The translations under genes were made by a program, and so were the position numbers. A model generated the notes under the pieces. It was not told where the DNA came from, searched no databases, and worked only from the letters and a program-made list of their open reading frames with translations. This document shows, piece after piece, positions 1 to 7,976 of a DNA stretch of 20,558 bases. Origin of the DNA: an uncultured Acetatifactor sp. (lineage in GTDB: Bacteria; Bacillota; Clostridia; Lachnospirales; Lachnospiraceae); contig CAKRRS010000045.1 of assembly GCA_934394665.1 (NCBI GenBank), forward strand, positions 1 to 20,558, written 5' to 3'. Within the stretch, counting starts at the first letter, position 1; every line of letters begins with the position of its first letter.

Positions 1-3
1 TAT

Positions 4-77
4 GGCCCAGTGGCTCAGTTGGTTAGAGCGTCGCCCTGTCACGGCGAAGGTCGTCGGTTCGAGTCCGATCTGGGTCG
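4..77 (+). tRNA. tRNA-Asp (anticodon GTC)
   Basis: A complete cloverleaf can be folded. The acceptor arm GGCCCAG (4-10) pairs with CTGGGTC (70-76, one G-U), with G77 as discriminator. The anticodon stem TCGCC/GGCGA (31-35/43-47) encloses the loop CTGTCAC, with GTC at 38-40. The T-arm contains GGTTCGAGTCC. The CCA end is not encoded. It is the first gene of a two-tRNA cluster. Confidence 0.97.
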
Positions 78-101
78 TTAAAGATTTTTATTAATCTTTA
101 T

Positions 102-174
102 GGGGTCTTAGCTCAGCTGGGAGAGCATCTGCCTTACAAGCAGAGGGTCATAGGTTCGAGCCCTATAGGCCCCA
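102..174 (+). tRNA. tRNA-Val (anticodon TAC)
   Basis: The acceptor arm GGGGTCT (102-108) pairs with AGGCCCC (167-173, one T-G pair), with A174 as discriminator. The anticodon stem TCTGC/GCAGA (128-132/140-144) holds the loop CTTACAA with TAC at 135-137. The T-loop GGTTCGAGCCC is present. CCA is not encoded. It follows tRNA-Asp by 24 bp, so the two are probably cotranscribed. Confidence 0.97.
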
Positions 175-197
175 TTTTTATACTCAAAAATATGTGT

Positions 198-229
198 CGT
201 CTTTATGCAGTTGCATAGAGGCGTTTTTT
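198..229 (+). terminator. Intrinsic terminator of the tRNA cluster
   Basis: CGTCTTTATGC (198-208) pairs with GCATAGAGGCG (213-223) around an AGTT loop. The 11-bp stem includes two G-U pairs, and six T follow at 224-229. It lies 23 bp after tRNA-Val and before the promoter of the next gene. Confidence 0.85.
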
Positions 230-256
230 ATTTCTTTATTTAGTCCCCGTGCCGCA

Positions 257-285
257 TTGACGAACAACAAAAGAATCGCTATGAT
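257..285 (+). promoter_or_regulatory. Sigma-A-type promoter upstream of the sensory operon
   Basis: TTGACG (257-262) and TATGAT (280-285) are separated by 17 bp, a near-consensus vegetative promoter. It lies 35 bp before the ATG at 321. No terminator is visible before 3523, so it may drive the membrane protein, lipoprotein and kinase genes, and possibly the regulator. Confidence 0.75.
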
Positions 286-320
286 GGAGTAATACAAGTA
301 TCGGAAAGGTGGCAGGCACC

Positions 321-710
321 ATGGAACAACGTATTTTGCAATATCGGAAAAGTATTGATGCATGGCTGGAGAAAATGGAGCAGAGTGCACAGGTTTCACA
401 GGAAATTTTGCGTGACAAGCTGGAAGAACATTTGACACAGATAAGTTTTTTCCAGCATGAGCGTTTGATTCATCTGATTGTGACAGTGACTTTTGCACTA
501 CTGGAGATGCTGGCAATTCTCTTGAGCGTGATTTCCGACAGTCTTTTCTCACTCTTACTTCCGGTGGTGATTCTGATTTTGCTTGTTCCGTATATTCGTC
601 ACTACTATATTTTGGAAAATGAAGTGCAGAAAATGTATGTGCAGTACGACAGAATACTTAGGCTTTATCGGATGGCAGAGAGTAGTGGTACCCTGGTACC
701 TCATAAGTAG
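321..710 (+). CDS. Small two-helix membrane protein of unknown function
   Basis: A 129-residue protein that I do not recognise as a characterised family. The first 48 residues are amphipathic and rich in Glu, Gln and Lys, likely helical. Two hydrophobic segments follow at about residues 49-71 and 75-93, then a charged tail (about 94-129). Both ends are therefore predicted on the same side, probably cytoplasmic. I chose ATG 321 because AAGGTGG (306-312) sits 8 bp upstream; an in-frame GTG at 309 overlaps that site. It is the first gene after the promoter at 257-285 and lies 63 bp before the binding lipoprotein, so it may belong to the sensory operon. A role in anchoring or assembling the sensor is only a guess. 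Confidence 0.8.
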   Translation: MEQRILQYRKSIDAWLEKMEQSAQVSQEILRDKLEEHLTQISFFQHERLIHLIVTVTFALLEMLAILLSVISDSLFSLLLPVVILILLVPYIRHYYILENEVQKMYVQYDRILRLYRMAESSGTLVPHK

Positions 711-773
711 AAAAAGAAGAGATTTGGACGAAGGTACCAAATTAAAAAAGGAAGAGAAGAATAAGGGTAAAAT

Positions 774-1805
774 ATGGGGACAATGAGTAAGAAATGCAGC
801 AGAATTGCCGGCATTCTGACAATGGCAGGAGTAATGCTTTTGCTTACCGGATGTAGTCAGACGCAGGAAGAAATCTATCAGATTCCGGAGGATAAAAAGC
901 TTGTTATCTATACTTCGCATAAAGAGGATGTATACGAACCGATCATTAAAGAATTTGAAGAACGTACCGGTATTTTTGTAGAATTAAAGGCAGGAGATAC
1001 GATAGCACTTTTTGATGAATTACAGCAGGACGAGCCGGGGACGTTTGATGTTATGTTTGGCGGTGGAATTGAAAGCTTTGAAGAATGCAGAGATTATTTT
1101 CAGCCATACACGGTCAGTGAGGCGGAACGGATTCAGGAGCAATATCGTGCAGAGGAAGATGTCTACACTCCTTTTTCTGTATTACCGACTGTTTTTATCT
1201 ATAATAATAAGCTGGTTTATCCTGTAGCTGCGCCTAAGACCTGGGCAGAACTTCAGACAGATCGTTGGGAAGGGAAAATTGCATTTGCGGATCCAACAAA
1301 GTCGGGAAGCAGTTATACAGCACTTTGCACTATGCTGCAAGTACTGGATGAAGATGAGGAGACGATTTTGCGCAACTTCTGTGATACCTTGGATGGCAAT
1401 ATTTCTGCATCATCCGGGGAAGTATTGGAGGAAGTAAACGCAGGAACGAGGCTGGTGGGAATCACCAGTGAAGGTATGGCCAGGCAGAAAATCCTGGAAG
1501 GAGAGGACATTACTGTAATTTATCCGCAGGACGGAACCAGTGCGATTCCGGATGCAACTGCGATTGTAAAAGGATGCAGGCATCCGGAGAACGCAAAAGC
1601 TTTTTTGGAGTTTACGGTAAGTACGGATGTACAAAGACTTGTGGAAGAAAAATTTTTCCGCAGAACAGTTCGAAATGATATGGATGAATACGCAATTCAG
1701 GAAAAAAATAAGTTAAAGGCAATTGATTATGATATTCAATGGGCTGCACGGGAAAAAGAAAATATCCTGACTGCGTGGGAGAGACTACAAGAGGAAAACA
1801 GATGA
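774..1805 (+). CDS. Fe3+/sugar-phosphate-type extracellular substrate-binding lipoprotein, probable ligand sensor
   Basis: A 343-residue protein with a lipoprotein signal: basic start, hydrophobic core, lipobox LLTGC with the acylated Cys at residue 27. The mature part opens with KLVIYTSHKEDVYEP and continues with an EFEERTGI segment, the usual start of the FbpA/AfuA/PgtC class of binding proteins (SBP_bac_6/8 type). The C-terminal part has the expected FLEFTVSTDVQ segment. AAGGG at 763-767 supports ATG 774 over ATG 783. The gene overlaps the downstream kinase by ATGA, and the permease operon has its own binding protein. I infer that this one presents ligand to the kinase, as PgtC does in the Salmonella phosphoglycerate system, and is not the transport subunit. 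The ligand is unknown; the tyrosine-rich iron site of classical FbpA is not obvious. Confidence 0.88.
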   Translation: MGTMSKKCSRIAGILTMAGVMLLLTGCSQTQEEIYQIPEDKKLVIYTSHKEDVYEPIIKEFEERTGIFVELKAGDTIALFDELQQDEPGTFDVMFGGGIESFEECRDYFQPYTVSEAERIQEQYRAEEDVYTPFSVLPTVFIYNNKLVYPVAAPKTWAELQTDRWEGKIAFADPTKSGSSYTALCTMLQVLDEDEETILRNFCDTLDGNISASSGEVLEEVNAGTRLVGITSEGMARQKILEGEDITVIYPQDGTSAIPDATAIVKGCRHPENAKAFLEFTVSTDVQRLVEEKFFRRTVRNDMDEYAIQEKNKLKAIDYDIQWAAREKENILTAWERLQEENR

Positions 1806-3523
1806 AAAAATGGATAAAAAAGTCATTTCACAGACAACTGTTATTCTGTTTTGCTGTGGTAGCACTGTTCCCTTTGTTGCTGTTCGGCGTATCTCTCATT
1901 CAGACTATGGAGACGAAGATCAACAGTGATTATGAAAAAAGAGTGACAGAACAGGCAGAACAAATAGATGCCGGTGTGCTTCAGCTTTTTAAGAATTTTG
2001 AGGAAACAGTTGAAAGCATTAATGCGAACAGTAAAATAGTAGGGCAGATCAATGAAGAAGACTCCTGGTCAAAAAGTAAGATTTATCTGCAATTTTACCG
2101 GGAAGTGTCAGGGCTGCGGGAGTATGCGCAGGTTGACCTGTATGATAAAACCGGAAAATGTATTTATACCACGGCTCAGGGAAATGCCGGAACAGATTTG
2201 CCGGTCTACTGGGGCATTCTGAAGGCCGTCGAAGAAAGTGAAGAAAACCTGGTTCTGCGCAGGGCGGAGCCTAATGATAAAGACATTTTGATGTATGCTG
2301 CAGGGAAACTGCTTGGGAAGGAGAATACCTTAGAGGGCTACATCGTTATCGGCATGCGGGCGGAAAACTTTGAAAAACTGCTCTATGATAACGGAAACAG
2401 TAAGGCGGAAGTCGCCTTTTTAGATACCTATTGGCGAACGATTTTTGAAAGCGGTAATCTGCAGACTGACAAGATCAGAGAAGAACTGATGAAGGGACAT
2501 AAGTTACTGGGGGGTTATCGCGCGGGAGAATTGTTGATAGAACCTTTGGGAAATACCGGATTATATACGGTAATGGCATGTCCAAGTGTATTTTCCACGG
2601 AAGTACTGAATTCCATGTACAGTGTACTTACCGTAATGCTGATCATCAGTATTTTATTGTGTGTAGGTGTGGCATCCCATGTAGGCAGAAATATGACGCG
2701 CCCTGTCGAACGGATGAATACTGCCATGCGTACTTTGCAGGAGGGAGACCTGACTGTAAGGATCGCTTCCGATAGAGAAGATGAGCTGGGGCAGATGTCA
2801 AGGAATTTTAATATCATGGCAAATGAACTGGAACAGAATATGCAGGAGAAGATAGAGAAGCAGAAAGAACTTAATGCGTCTTACATTGCCATGATGCAGG
2901 CGCAGCTGAACCCTCATTTTCTGTACAATACCCTGGATACCATGAAATGGGTGGCGAAGGCCAATCATATTCCGGAGATTGCGACCATGGCAGCCGGATT
3001 GGCCAAGATTCTGCGAACCAGTATCTCCAAGAGGCAGTTTATCTGTCTCAGGGAAGAACTGGAGCTGGTGAATTGCTATGTAGATATCCAAAAAATCCGT
3101 TTCAATGATAAGTTTTCCTATTCCGTGGAAATGGAAGAAGGACTGGAAGATTGTGTAATCCCGAAATTGATTATTCAGCCGATTGTAGAGAATTCAGTGT
3201 TACATGGATTAAAAGAGAGCGAAGAAGGAAACATCCATGTGCGGATTACAGGGAAGAACGGTGTACTCTGCATTGAGGTGACTGACGATGGCTGCGGAGC
3301 TCCGGATGATTTAATGGAGGCAATCAATCACAGGAGACAGGAGCAGCTTGTGGGACATATCGGAGTATCAAATGTTGACACCATTATCAGGCTGACTTAC
3401 GGTGAGGAATACGGTATTTACATGGAAAAATCGGATGGAAATATACAAACTACAGAGGATGGTAAGGAATCCGGAGGTACCAGAGTGACATTGCGGCTGC
3501 CGGTCAGAAGAGAAAAAGCCTGA
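1802..3523 (+). CDS. YesM-type sensor histidine kinase
   Basis: A 573-residue membrane kinase that autophosphorylates and passes phosphate to the adjacent regulator. It has one transmembrane helix near residues 13-34, an extracellular domain of about 240 residues, and a second helix around 275-300. A HAMP linker with GDLTVRIASDREDELGQM follows. The His_kinase (PF06580) motif QLNPHFLYNTL puts the phosphoacceptor at His372. The ATPase domain shows the N box PIVENSVLHGL and the DDGCGAPDD and IGVSN motifs. Start ATG 1802 overlaps the previous stop (ATGA) and has AGAGGAAA upstream, so translation is probably coupled to the lipoprotein. Family members usually bind ligands directly through a Cache-like domain; the coupled binding protein suggests indirect sensing here. 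Confidence 0.93.
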   Translation: MKKWIKKSFHRQLLFCFAVVALFPLLLFGVSLIQTMETKINSDYEKRVTEQAEQIDAGVLQLFKNFEETVESINANSKIVGQINEEDSWSKSKIYLQFYREVSGLREYAQVDLYDKTGKCIYTTAQGNAGTDLPVYWGILKAVEESEENLVLRRAEPNDKDILMYAAGKLLGKENTLEGYIVIGMRAENFEKLLYDNGNSKAEVAFLDTYWRTIFESGNLQTDKIREELMKGHKLLGGYRAGELLIEPLGNTGLYTVMACPSVFSTEVLNSMYSVLTVMLIISILLCVGVASHVGRNMTRPVERMNTAMRTLQEGDLTVRIASDREDELGQMSRNFNIMANELEQNMQEKIEKQKELNASYIAMMQAQLNPHFLYNTLDTMKWVAKANHIPEIATMAAGLAKILRTSISKRQFICLREELELVNCYVDIQKIRFNDKFSYSVEMEEGLEDCVIPKLIIQPIVENSVLHGLKESEEGNIHVRITGKNGVLCIEVTDDGCGAPDDLMEAINHRRQEQLVGHIGVSNVDTIIRLTYGEEYGIYMEKSDGNIQTTEDGKESGGTRVTLRLPVRREKA

Positions 3524-3631
3524 AAAGGAAGCAGCAAAGAGAATCATGCAAGAGAGTGATTCATAGGGGAAAGACGAAAAGGAAAGAAAAACAAAAGACA
3601 TAGGGTGCAAAAGACAGGGAGGAATTGGGTT

Positions 3632-4402
3632 ATGTACAAAGTAATTGTAATAGATGATGAAATGTTGGTGCGCCGGGGGATCGTGATGGAGACAGACTGG
3701 CAGGCACTGAACTGCGTGGTCGTGGCAGAAGCCGGTAACGGCGTTGAGGGGCTGGAAGCTGTGCGGAAATATCATCCGGATCTGTTGATCTGTGATATCC
3801 GTATGCCTAAAATGGACGGGATAGAGATGTTAAAAGAATTGCGCAGTGAAGGCAATGATGTCAGTGTGATTTTTTTAACCGCATACAGTGATTTTTCCTA
3901 TGCACAGAGTGCCCTGAAGCTGTTTGCAAGTGATTATCTGTTGAAACCCTTCGGGGACGGAGAGCTGGAGCAGGCAGTGAATCATGCATTGGATAAACGT
4001 AAAAAGACACAGGAACGTGAGGAAAAGGCCGGCGATGATCAGCTTCCGGAGTTGGTACTGAACAAAGGCGACAAGAGCAAATATGTCATGGCCGCAGTGG
4101 ATTATATTACCGAACATTATGGAAATCCTGATTTATGTGTGTCCGAGATCGCAGAACATGTGGGAATCAGCGAGGGACATTTAAGTCATACCTTCAAAAA
4201 GGAGACGGATTATACGGTGGCGGCTTATATTACCAGAGTGCGGATGCGGACAGCCATGAAATTATTAAATGACTGCAGAAATAAAGTCTATGAGGTGGCA
4301 GAGCAGGTGGGATATCGTGATATTGCACATTTTTCCAGCAGCTTTAAGCGGATTGTCGGTGTAACGCCTTCGGAATATCAAGACAGAAGCCTGGAGAGAT
4401 AA
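3632..4402 (+). CDS. AraC-type response regulator (YesN class, short form)
   Basis: A 256-residue two-domain regulator. The receiver domain (about 1-120) has the acidic pair D8/D9, phosphoacceptor D55 in CDIRMPKMDG, the FLTAYSD segment and the KPF lysine near residue 104. A short linker leads to an AraC-type double helix-turn-helix (about 150-250) ending in YRDIAHFSSSFKRIVGVTPSEY. YesN-like proteins are often about 500 residues with a long middle region, which is missing here. GGGAGG at 3617-3622 sets ATG 3632; an in-frame GTG at 3605 has no better site. It lies 108 bp after the kinase gene. The nearest likely target is the next gene, whose upstream region holds a tandem repeat suited to an AraC-family protein. 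Confidence 0.92.
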   Translation: MYKVIVIDDEMLVRRGIVMETDWQALNCVVVAEAGNGVEGLEAVRKYHPDLLICDIRMPKMDGIEMLKELRSEGNDVSVIFLTAYSDFSYAQSALKLFASDYLLKPFGDGELEQAVNHALDKRKKTQEREEKAGDDQLPELVLNKGDKSKYVMAAVDYITEHYGNPDLCVSEIAEHVGISEGHLSHTFKKETDYTVAAYITRVRMRTAMKLLNDCRNKVYEVAEQVGYRDIAHFSSSFKRIVGVTPSEYQDRSLER

Positions 4403-4431
4403 CAGATTGCACAAACAAATTGAGAAAATGG

Positions 4432-4463
4432 CAGAAATATTATACATAATATCAGAAATATTA
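4432..4463 (+). promoter_or_regulatory. Tandem direct repeat, candidate binding site for the AraC-type regulator
   Basis: The 11-bp sequence CAGAAATATTA occurs at 4432-4442 and again at 4453-4463, exactly 21 bp apart start to start, which is two helical turns. It lies between the regulator gene and the poor -35 region of the lipoprotein promoter. AraC-family activators commonly bind direct repeats in such positions. Assignment to this regulator is an inference. Confidence 0.5.
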
Positions 4464-4485
4464 AAATAATAACAGTTTTACCTTA

Positions 4486-4514
4486 TACAAATTGCTGAAC
4501 TCCAAACGTATAAT
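4486..4514 (+). promoter_or_regulatory. Promoter of the transport operon, good -10 and weak -35
   Basis: TATAAT at 4509-4514 is a perfect -10. The best-spaced -35 position (4486-4491, TACAAA) matches the consensus poorly. This fits a promoter that depends on an activator bound at the repeats at 4432-4463. The predicted leader to ATG 4609 is about 88 nt. Confidence 0.55.
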
Positions 4515-4532
4515 AGAATCATCAGAACGGAA

Positions 4533-4567
4533 GTGACAGACATACCTATTACAGAAATGTCAGTCAC
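4533..4567 (+). repeat. Inverted repeat in the 5' leader of the transport operon
   Basis: GTGACAGACAT (4533-4543) and ATGTCAGTCAC (4557-4567) are complementary at 10 of 11 positions with a 13-nt spacer. It lies downstream of the predicted start of transcription, so it could fold in the mRNA leader or serve as a dyad protein site. No T-run follows, so it is not a terminator. Confidence 0.5.
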
Positions 4568-4608
4568 AAAGTTACAGGAAAACGTTATACGAAAAGGGAG
4601 GACAGCGT

Positions 4609-6036
4609 ATGAAGAAAAGAGTAGTATCATTATTGATGATCTGTGCACTGAGCGTTGGGATGTTAGCCGGATGCGGCAACAGCAATACTGATCAGAATCA
4701 GGCGACAGGAAGCGCAGACAACACACAGACAGCCGGAACCGAGACGGTGGCAGAGAGCAAGACACCGGAAGTGACGGACGACGCAAATCTTACAGCTACA
4801 CAGCAGATCATTAAGCAGGCGGAGGGAATGACCCTGGAAGAACTGGCACAGAAAGCCATCGAGGAATCCAACGGCAAGACCTTCTACGGTGTGGGTAACT
4901 CCAGCCGCGGTAAAGCAGCATTACCCCTGTTTATTGAGTATCTGCAGTCTATCGATCCTTCTTACAGCATGGAATTCGACTGGCAGCAGCCCAAGAACAA
5001 CAAGATTTTCGAGCAGCTGACCGCAGATTCCCTGAAACCGGAAGGAACCTTCGCAATGACTCTGATCCAGGATGGTAATCAGATCGAATCCAAGATGACA
5101 CAGACCGGAATACTGGATACCTTTATTCCTAAAGAATGGGCAGAAGCCAACGGAACCACTCCCGACGCAGTGGACGGTTACCTTGCATTACAGACCTTGA
5201 ATAAAGTATTCGAATATAACTGCACCGGCAGCAAAGTATATGACAACTGCTGGGACTTCGTGGCAGAAGATACCCATGCACTGTTCATGGATATTGATTC
5301 CGAAGTTGTAGGTAAGAACTTCCTGTACATGCTGACCGAAGACAAATATGCAGCCATGTTAAAGGATGCCTTTAATGCATTACCCGCTGATGAACAGGCT
5401 TATTTCCAGCCCACGATCGATGAGATGGAATCCGAAGCAAATGATTTAGGCTTAGGCGCTGATGGTAAATATGCCCTGGCATGGATCAAACTCTGGGTAG
5501 GCAGCTACAATGCCCAGACCGATGACGGTCCTATCTGTAATACCCTGGTATCTGATTCCGCAACCGATCAGTGTGGACTGTTAGTATACAGTAAACTGCG
5601 TTCCGTAGAAGAATCCGCAGGTGTATCTGTGAACAATATCAAGGTAGCCGCTTATCAGGATGGCTATAAGGGAATCGGTGGCTACGGTTACTGTCATTAC
5701 TTGTTCGTTACCGATAACAGCCCTCTGCCCTGGACAGCATGTGCCTTTATTGCATACATGACCTGTACCGAAGACGGTTTCAGCGCATGGGGCAAAGATA
5801 TGGGCGGGTATTCTGCAAACCCTGAAGTTGCCAAAGCAATCGAAGCTACTTATCAGCACAGCACCGGCGGTAACGATGAGAACGGTAATGTGGTATATGA
5901 GAGCAAGAACGACAGAGGCTTTGACTGGTGGTCTACCGACGGTGAACTGGTACTGGAAGATCCTGAGTATTGCGCATCCGTATCCTTCACGGTAGGAAGC
6001 TGGATCGAACTGTTGCCGAAGTATACTGCAGAATGA
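4609..6036 (+). CDS. ABC transporter substrate-binding lipoprotein
   Basis: A 475-residue secreted lipoprotein. The signal has a lipobox MLAGC with Cys at residue 22, followed by a polar Asn/Thr/Gln/Glu-rich linker to about residue 60. The rest is a long soluble binding-protein domain that I cannot place in a named family. It has many Trp, Tyr and Asp residues, including WDFVAED, GGYGYCHYLF and FDWWSTDGE. GGGAGG lies just upstream of ATG 4609. It is the first gene of the transport operon and is separated from the permease by a strong stem-loop. I infer that it delivers substrate to the fused permease. Because the sensory operon has its own binding protein, sensing and transport seem to use different lipoproteins. 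Its length exceeds the roughly 330-350 residues of FbpA/AfuA proteins. Confidence 0.85.
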   Translation: MKKRVVSLLMICALSVGMLAGCGNSNTDQNQATGSADNTQTAGTETVAESKTPEVTDDANLTATQQIIKQAEGMTLEELAQKAIEESNGKTFYGVGNSSRGKAALPLFIEYLQSIDPSYSMEFDWQQPKNNKIFEQLTADSLKPEGTFAMTLIQDGNQIESKMTQTGILDTFIPKEWAEANGTTPDAVDGYLALQTLNKVFEYNCTGSKVYDNCWDFVAEDTHALFMDIDSEVVGKNFLYMLTEDKYAAMLKDAFNALPADEQAYFQPTIDEMESEANDLGLGADGKYALAWIKLWVGSYNAQTDDGPICNTLVSDSATDQCGLLVYSKLRSVEESAGVSVNNIKVAAYQDGYKGIGGYGYCHYLFVTDNSPLPWTACAFIAYMTCTEDGFSAWGKDMGGYSANPEVAKAIEATYQHSTGGNDENGNVVYESKNDRGFDWWSTDGELVLEDPEYCASVSFTVGSWIELLPKYTAE

Positions 6037-6059
6037 TAGAACGCATCTAATGTTACAAA

Positions 6060-6103
6060 CATTGCCGCGGAGGTGAAAGCAGAACTTTCTCTCCGCGGTA
6101 ATG
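6060..6103 (+). other. Intercistronic stem-loop between binding protein and permease
   Basis: CATTGCCGCGGAG (6060-6072) pairs with CTCCGCGGTAATG (6091-6103) over 13 bp with one G-U; the loop is 18 nt. It is not followed by a T-run, so a full terminator is unlikely. Stem-loops here often protect the upstream binding-protein mRNA or attenuate downstream expression, giving more binding protein than permease. That role is inferred. Confidence 0.75.
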
Positions 6104-6144
6104 CACTACAGGACATAAGCTTGTATTGGGAAGAGAGGTTAACC

Positions 6145-7974
6145 ATGAATCAGAGTGCCGCAAAAAAAACAAGCAAGATGGTGATTGTTCTGAACAAGAT
6201 CAAGACGTATTTCTCCAAGCCACAAAATATCATTCTGCTTCTGTTTGGTATCGTACTTACTTTTACCACAGTGGCACCGATCGTGGCAATCGTCGAGGAT
6301 ACCTTCAAGATCCATCCGGGCACCATCGATGCACATCTTACCGGAAAGGCAGGCGGGTATTCCGTTGCCAACTATGTGGATCTGTTCACCAGTAAACTGG
6401 CGAGAACAAATCTGTGGACACCGCTGTTAAATACCGTGCTTCTGGCAGTCTTTACCTGCCTGATCTCCATTTTGTTCGGCGGTTTGTTCGCATTCTTAAT
6501 TACGAGAACCAATTTAAAATGTAAAAAATATTTAAGCTCCATTTTTATTTTTCCCTACATCATGCCACAGTGGACACTGGCTGTGGTATGGCAGAACGTG
6601 TTTAACAGTAACGCAGTTACCGGAACCTCCAACGGACTGCTGGCATCCCTCTTTGGAATTGCTTTTCCGAAGTGGTGGTGTCTGGGACTGTTCCCCAGTG
6701 CGGTAGTGTTGGGATTACATTATGCCCCCTTCGCCTACATCCTGATCGGCGGTATCTTCCGTAACATGGATGCCAATCTGGAGGAAGCGGCAACCATCCT
6801 GGATACGCCGAAGTGGAAGACCATGTTCCGCATTACCTTACCCATGGTAAAGCCGGCGATTCTTTCCACGATCCTGCTGGTATTCGGAAGCGCCATGGGA
6901 AGTTATCCCGTACCTCATTATCTGGGGCTGACTACTCTGTCCACCAAGTACATCTCCATGAACTCCAAGTATACCGGGGAAGCCAGTATTCTTGCCATCA
7001 TCATGATGATCTTCGGTGTGGCGATCCTGTTAATGAACCAGATGAGCTTAAAGAGCCGTAAGAATTATACGACGGTTACCGGTAAATCCGGACAGATCTC
7101 CAAGATCAACTTAGGAAAAATCGGGAAATATTTGATCGCAGTCATCCTGATCGTTATCACCTTCTTCACCAGTATTTTCCCGATCCTGTCCTTCGCACTG
7201 GAGACTTTCCTGCCGAATCCGGGAGATTACAGTTTCCTGTATACCATGGATTCCAGTGCGCTGACCACCAAGTGGTGGCTGACGGATAACAACGGAGCCG
7301 GTGCTCTGTACGGACAGCCCGGTATCCTCCACAATCCGTTGATCTGGAGAGCATTCAAGGGAACGATGTTAGTGGCTGTATGCTGTGCTCTGATCGCAGG
7401 TACTATCGGTACCCTGATCGGTTATGCAGTATCCAAGAACCGGAGAAGCAAGTGGGCGAATTACGTCAACGGTGTGGCATTCCTGCCGTACCTGATGCCG
7501 TCCCTGGCAGTGGGCGCAGCGTTCTTCATCCTGTTCTCCAATGACAAGATCAACCTGTTCAACACTTACACGCTGTTGATCATCGCAGGCGTGATCAAGT
7601 ACATTCCCTTCGCCAGCAGAAGTGCACTGAACTCCATGCTGCAGCTGTCGGGAGAGATCGAGGAAGCGGCCATCATCCAGGATATTCCTTGGCACAAGAG
7701 AATGCTGCGGATCATCATTCCGATCCAGAAGTCGTCTATCATCAACGGATATATGCTTCCGTTCATGACCTGTTTAAGAGAGCTGTCCTTGTTCCTGCTG
7801 TTATGTACGCAGGGCTTCATCCTCTCTACAACACTGGATTATTTCGATGAGATGGGACTGTATGCATTTTCCAGCGCCATCAATCTGATCCTGATCGTAA
7901 CGATCCTGATCTTTAACACTTTGGTAAATAAACTGACCGGGTCCAGCCTGGATGAAGGTATCGGAGGTAAATAA
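6145..7974 (+). CDS. Fused two-domain ABC transporter permease, FbpB/AfuB type
   Basis: A 609-residue inner-membrane protein with two BPD_transp_1 permease domains in one chain and about 12 hydrophobic segments. Each half has an ATPase-contact EAA loop: EEAATILDTPKWKTMFRITLP in the first half, and EEAAIIQDIPWHKRMLRIIIP in the second. The fusion of both permease halves is typical of iron(III) and AfuABC-like sugar-phosphate transporters. ATG 6145 is chosen because AGAGAGG (6132-6138) sits 6 bp upstream; an earlier in-frame start at 6073 lies inside the intercistronic stem-loop. The ATPase gene begins 2 bp after the stop codon. It should form the membrane channel with two copies of that ATPase. 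Confidence 0.92.
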   Translation: MNQSAAKKTSKMVIVLNKIKTYFSKPQNIILLLFGIVLTFTTVAPIVAIVEDTFKIHPGTIDAHLTGKAGGYSVANYVDLFTSKLARTNLWTPLLNTVLLAVFTCLISILFGGLFAFLITRTNLKCKKYLSSIFIFPYIMPQWTLAVVWQNVFNSNAVTGTSNGLLASLFGIAFPKWWCLGLFPSAVVLGLHYAPFAYILIGGIFRNMDANLEEAATILDTPKWKTMFRITLPMVKPAILSTILLVFGSAMGSYPVPHYLGLTTLSTKYISMNSKYTGEASILAIIMMIFGVAILLMNQMSLKSRKNYTTVTGKSGQISKINLGKIGKYLIAVILIVITFFTSIFPILSFALETFLPNPGDYSFLYTMDSSALTTKWWLTDNNGAGALYGQPGILHNPLIWRAFKGTMLVAVCCALIAGTIGTLIGYAVSKNRRSKWANYVNGVAFLPYLMPSLAVGAAFFILFSNDKINLFNTYTLLIIAGVIKYIPFASRSALNSMLQLSGEIEEAAIIQDIPWHKRMLRIIIPIQKSSIINGYMLPFMTCLRELSLFLLLCTQGFILSTTLDYFDEMGLYAFSSAINLILIVTILIFNTLVNKLTGSSLDEGIGGK

Positions 7975-7976
7975 TT

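Noticed and set aside
555..920. A 121-codon minus-strand frame near the first membrane protein
   Set aside because: It lies opposite two well-supported plus-strand genes and has no recognisable domain or ribosome site.
3541..3562. Hairpin GAATCA/TGATTC between kinase and regulator genes as a terminator
   Set aside because: The stem is only 6 bp and no T-run follows; at most it is a minor mRNA structure.
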